Shown: positions 63,762 through 64,000 of the stretch, in pieces
Numbering within the stretch: the first letter of the stretch is position 1
Layout of the letters: every line of letters begins with the position of its first letter
From: Roseomonas aerilata DSM 19363
Lineage (GTDB): Bacteria; Pseudomonadota; Alphaproteobacteria; Acetobacterales; Acetobacteraceae
Length of the DNA stretch: 64,000 bases
Direction of reading: 5' to 3'
Assembly (NCBI RefSeq): GCF_000711725.1
Contig: NZ_JONP01000018.1
Location: 37,497 to 101,496, forward strand
The notes under the pieces: model-generated
The model's input: only the letters and a program-made list of their open reading frames with translations
Database searches by the model: none
What the model was told of the DNA's origin: nothing
Translations under genes and position numbers: made by a program

Positions 63762-64000
63762 ATGGCTGAAGCGGCCGGCTTCTACTTCAAGCAGATCAAC
63801 TCAGCGTCGTACCGTATCCCACCCCTGGTGCTGTTGCATGGCAGCGGCGGCTCTGAGGCTTCGCTGATGGACTTCGCGCACGGTATCGCACCAGATCGGA
63901 CGGCTTTCTGCCTGCGCGGCGGCGTGCCTTGGGAGGACGGGTACGCCTTCTTCCGGCGGAACCCGGATCGGACTCTCGATTACGAGGATCTCGACCGACG
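63762..64000 (+). CDS. Alpha/beta hydrolase (carboxylesterase type), 3' end missing
   Basis: First 79 residues of a hydrolase of the phospholipase/carboxylesterase group: YRIPPLVLLHGSGGSEASLMDFA has the oxyanion HGSGG segment near residue 26, and CLRGGV followed by DGYAFFRR and DYEDLDR is typical of the small esterases of this group. The Ser-Asp-His triad would lie beyond the window. The ATG at 63762 has the weak ribosome site AGGA. It is the last island gene visible. Confidence 0.72.
   Translation, partial: MAEAAGFYFKQINSASYRIPPLVLLHGSGGSEASLMDFAHGIAPDRTAFCLRGGVPWEDGYAFFRRNPDRTLDYEDLDR

Larger units (their letters stand above)
55704..64000. mobile_element. Left part of an integrative element (genomic island) at tRNA-Gln
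   Basis: The sequence after the tRNA carries an integrase, XRE regulator, unknown operons and an insertion sequence, and differs visibly from the housekeeping chromosome to its left in gene content and in its more even base composition. The attachment core is likely the 3' half of the tRNA (55666-55703). I found no second copy of that segment in the window, so the right end is beyond 64000 and the extent is a minimum. Confidence 0.55.

Noticed and set aside
55704..64000. Prophage
   Set aside because: There is an integrase and an XRE regulator but no capsid, tail, terminase or lysis gene in the window.

Overview
High-GC alphaproteobacterial chromosome, most likely Acetobacteraceae (Roseomonas-like). 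The evidence is the very strong G/C bias at third codon positions, the ppx-rlmE-guaB-rsmB-guaA block, a class I ribonucleotide reductase whose large subunit has no ATP-cone, and many small-molecule hydrolases and periplasmic binding proteins. Genus cannot be settled from sequence alone.

Layout. 1-1457: end of a phosphonate (phn) operon. 1545-4620: tightly overlapped acyl-CoA dehydrogenase, class III CoA-transferase and CitE-like lyase. 4617-7924 (minus): NMT1/THI5-type binding protein, nucleoside deaminase and ThDP enzyme. 8196-9074: a stand-alone AsnC-type ligand-binding domain and two small lipoproteins. 9118-14360 (minus): amidase, gamma-glutamyltransferase and a QuiC-type dehydroshikimate dehydratase. 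14509-17561: CsaA, Gpt, a PhzF-family protein and a CNNM/HlyC transporter. 17825-20653: a membrane glucan synthase fusing GH17 and GT2 domains, followed by a clear terminator. 21083-27118: amide-bond hydrolases (MlrC, carbamoylase-like, M20) facing a histone-deacetylase-like amidohydrolase, with yifB behind it. 28628-32399 (minus): an ExeA-like membrane ATPase, a lipoprotein and a HerA-like ATPase. 32541-39028: amidohydrolase, SDR, dihydroorotase/hydantoinase-like enzyme and a molybdenum hydroxylase. 39102-43267: small housekeeping and unknown genes including a polyprenyl diphosphate synthase. 43441-46475: nrdB and nrdA with two candidate NrdR boxes upstream. 46773-55115 (minus): amino-acid binding protein, guaA, acetyltransferase, rsmB, guaB, rlmE, ppx.

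From tRNA-Gln(CTG) at 55630-55703 the character changes. A large tyrosine recombinase starts just downstream of the tRNA, and everything to the window end looks like the left part of an integrative element: a roughly 1 kb stretch without a convincing gene, a small unknown gene, an XRE regulator, a three-gene overlapping operon of paralogous proteins carrying Xre/MbcA/ParS-type antitoxin modules, an IS6-family insertion sequence with identified inverted repeats, and the start of an alpha/beta hydrolase. The right attachment site lies outside the window.

The best candidate for something undescribed is the 59381-62129 locus: a divergent XRE repressor plus tandem, partly split antitoxin-like proteins with an N-terminal domain I cannot name and no recognisable toxin. 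The ExeA-like/HerA-like cluster at 28628-32399 is second.
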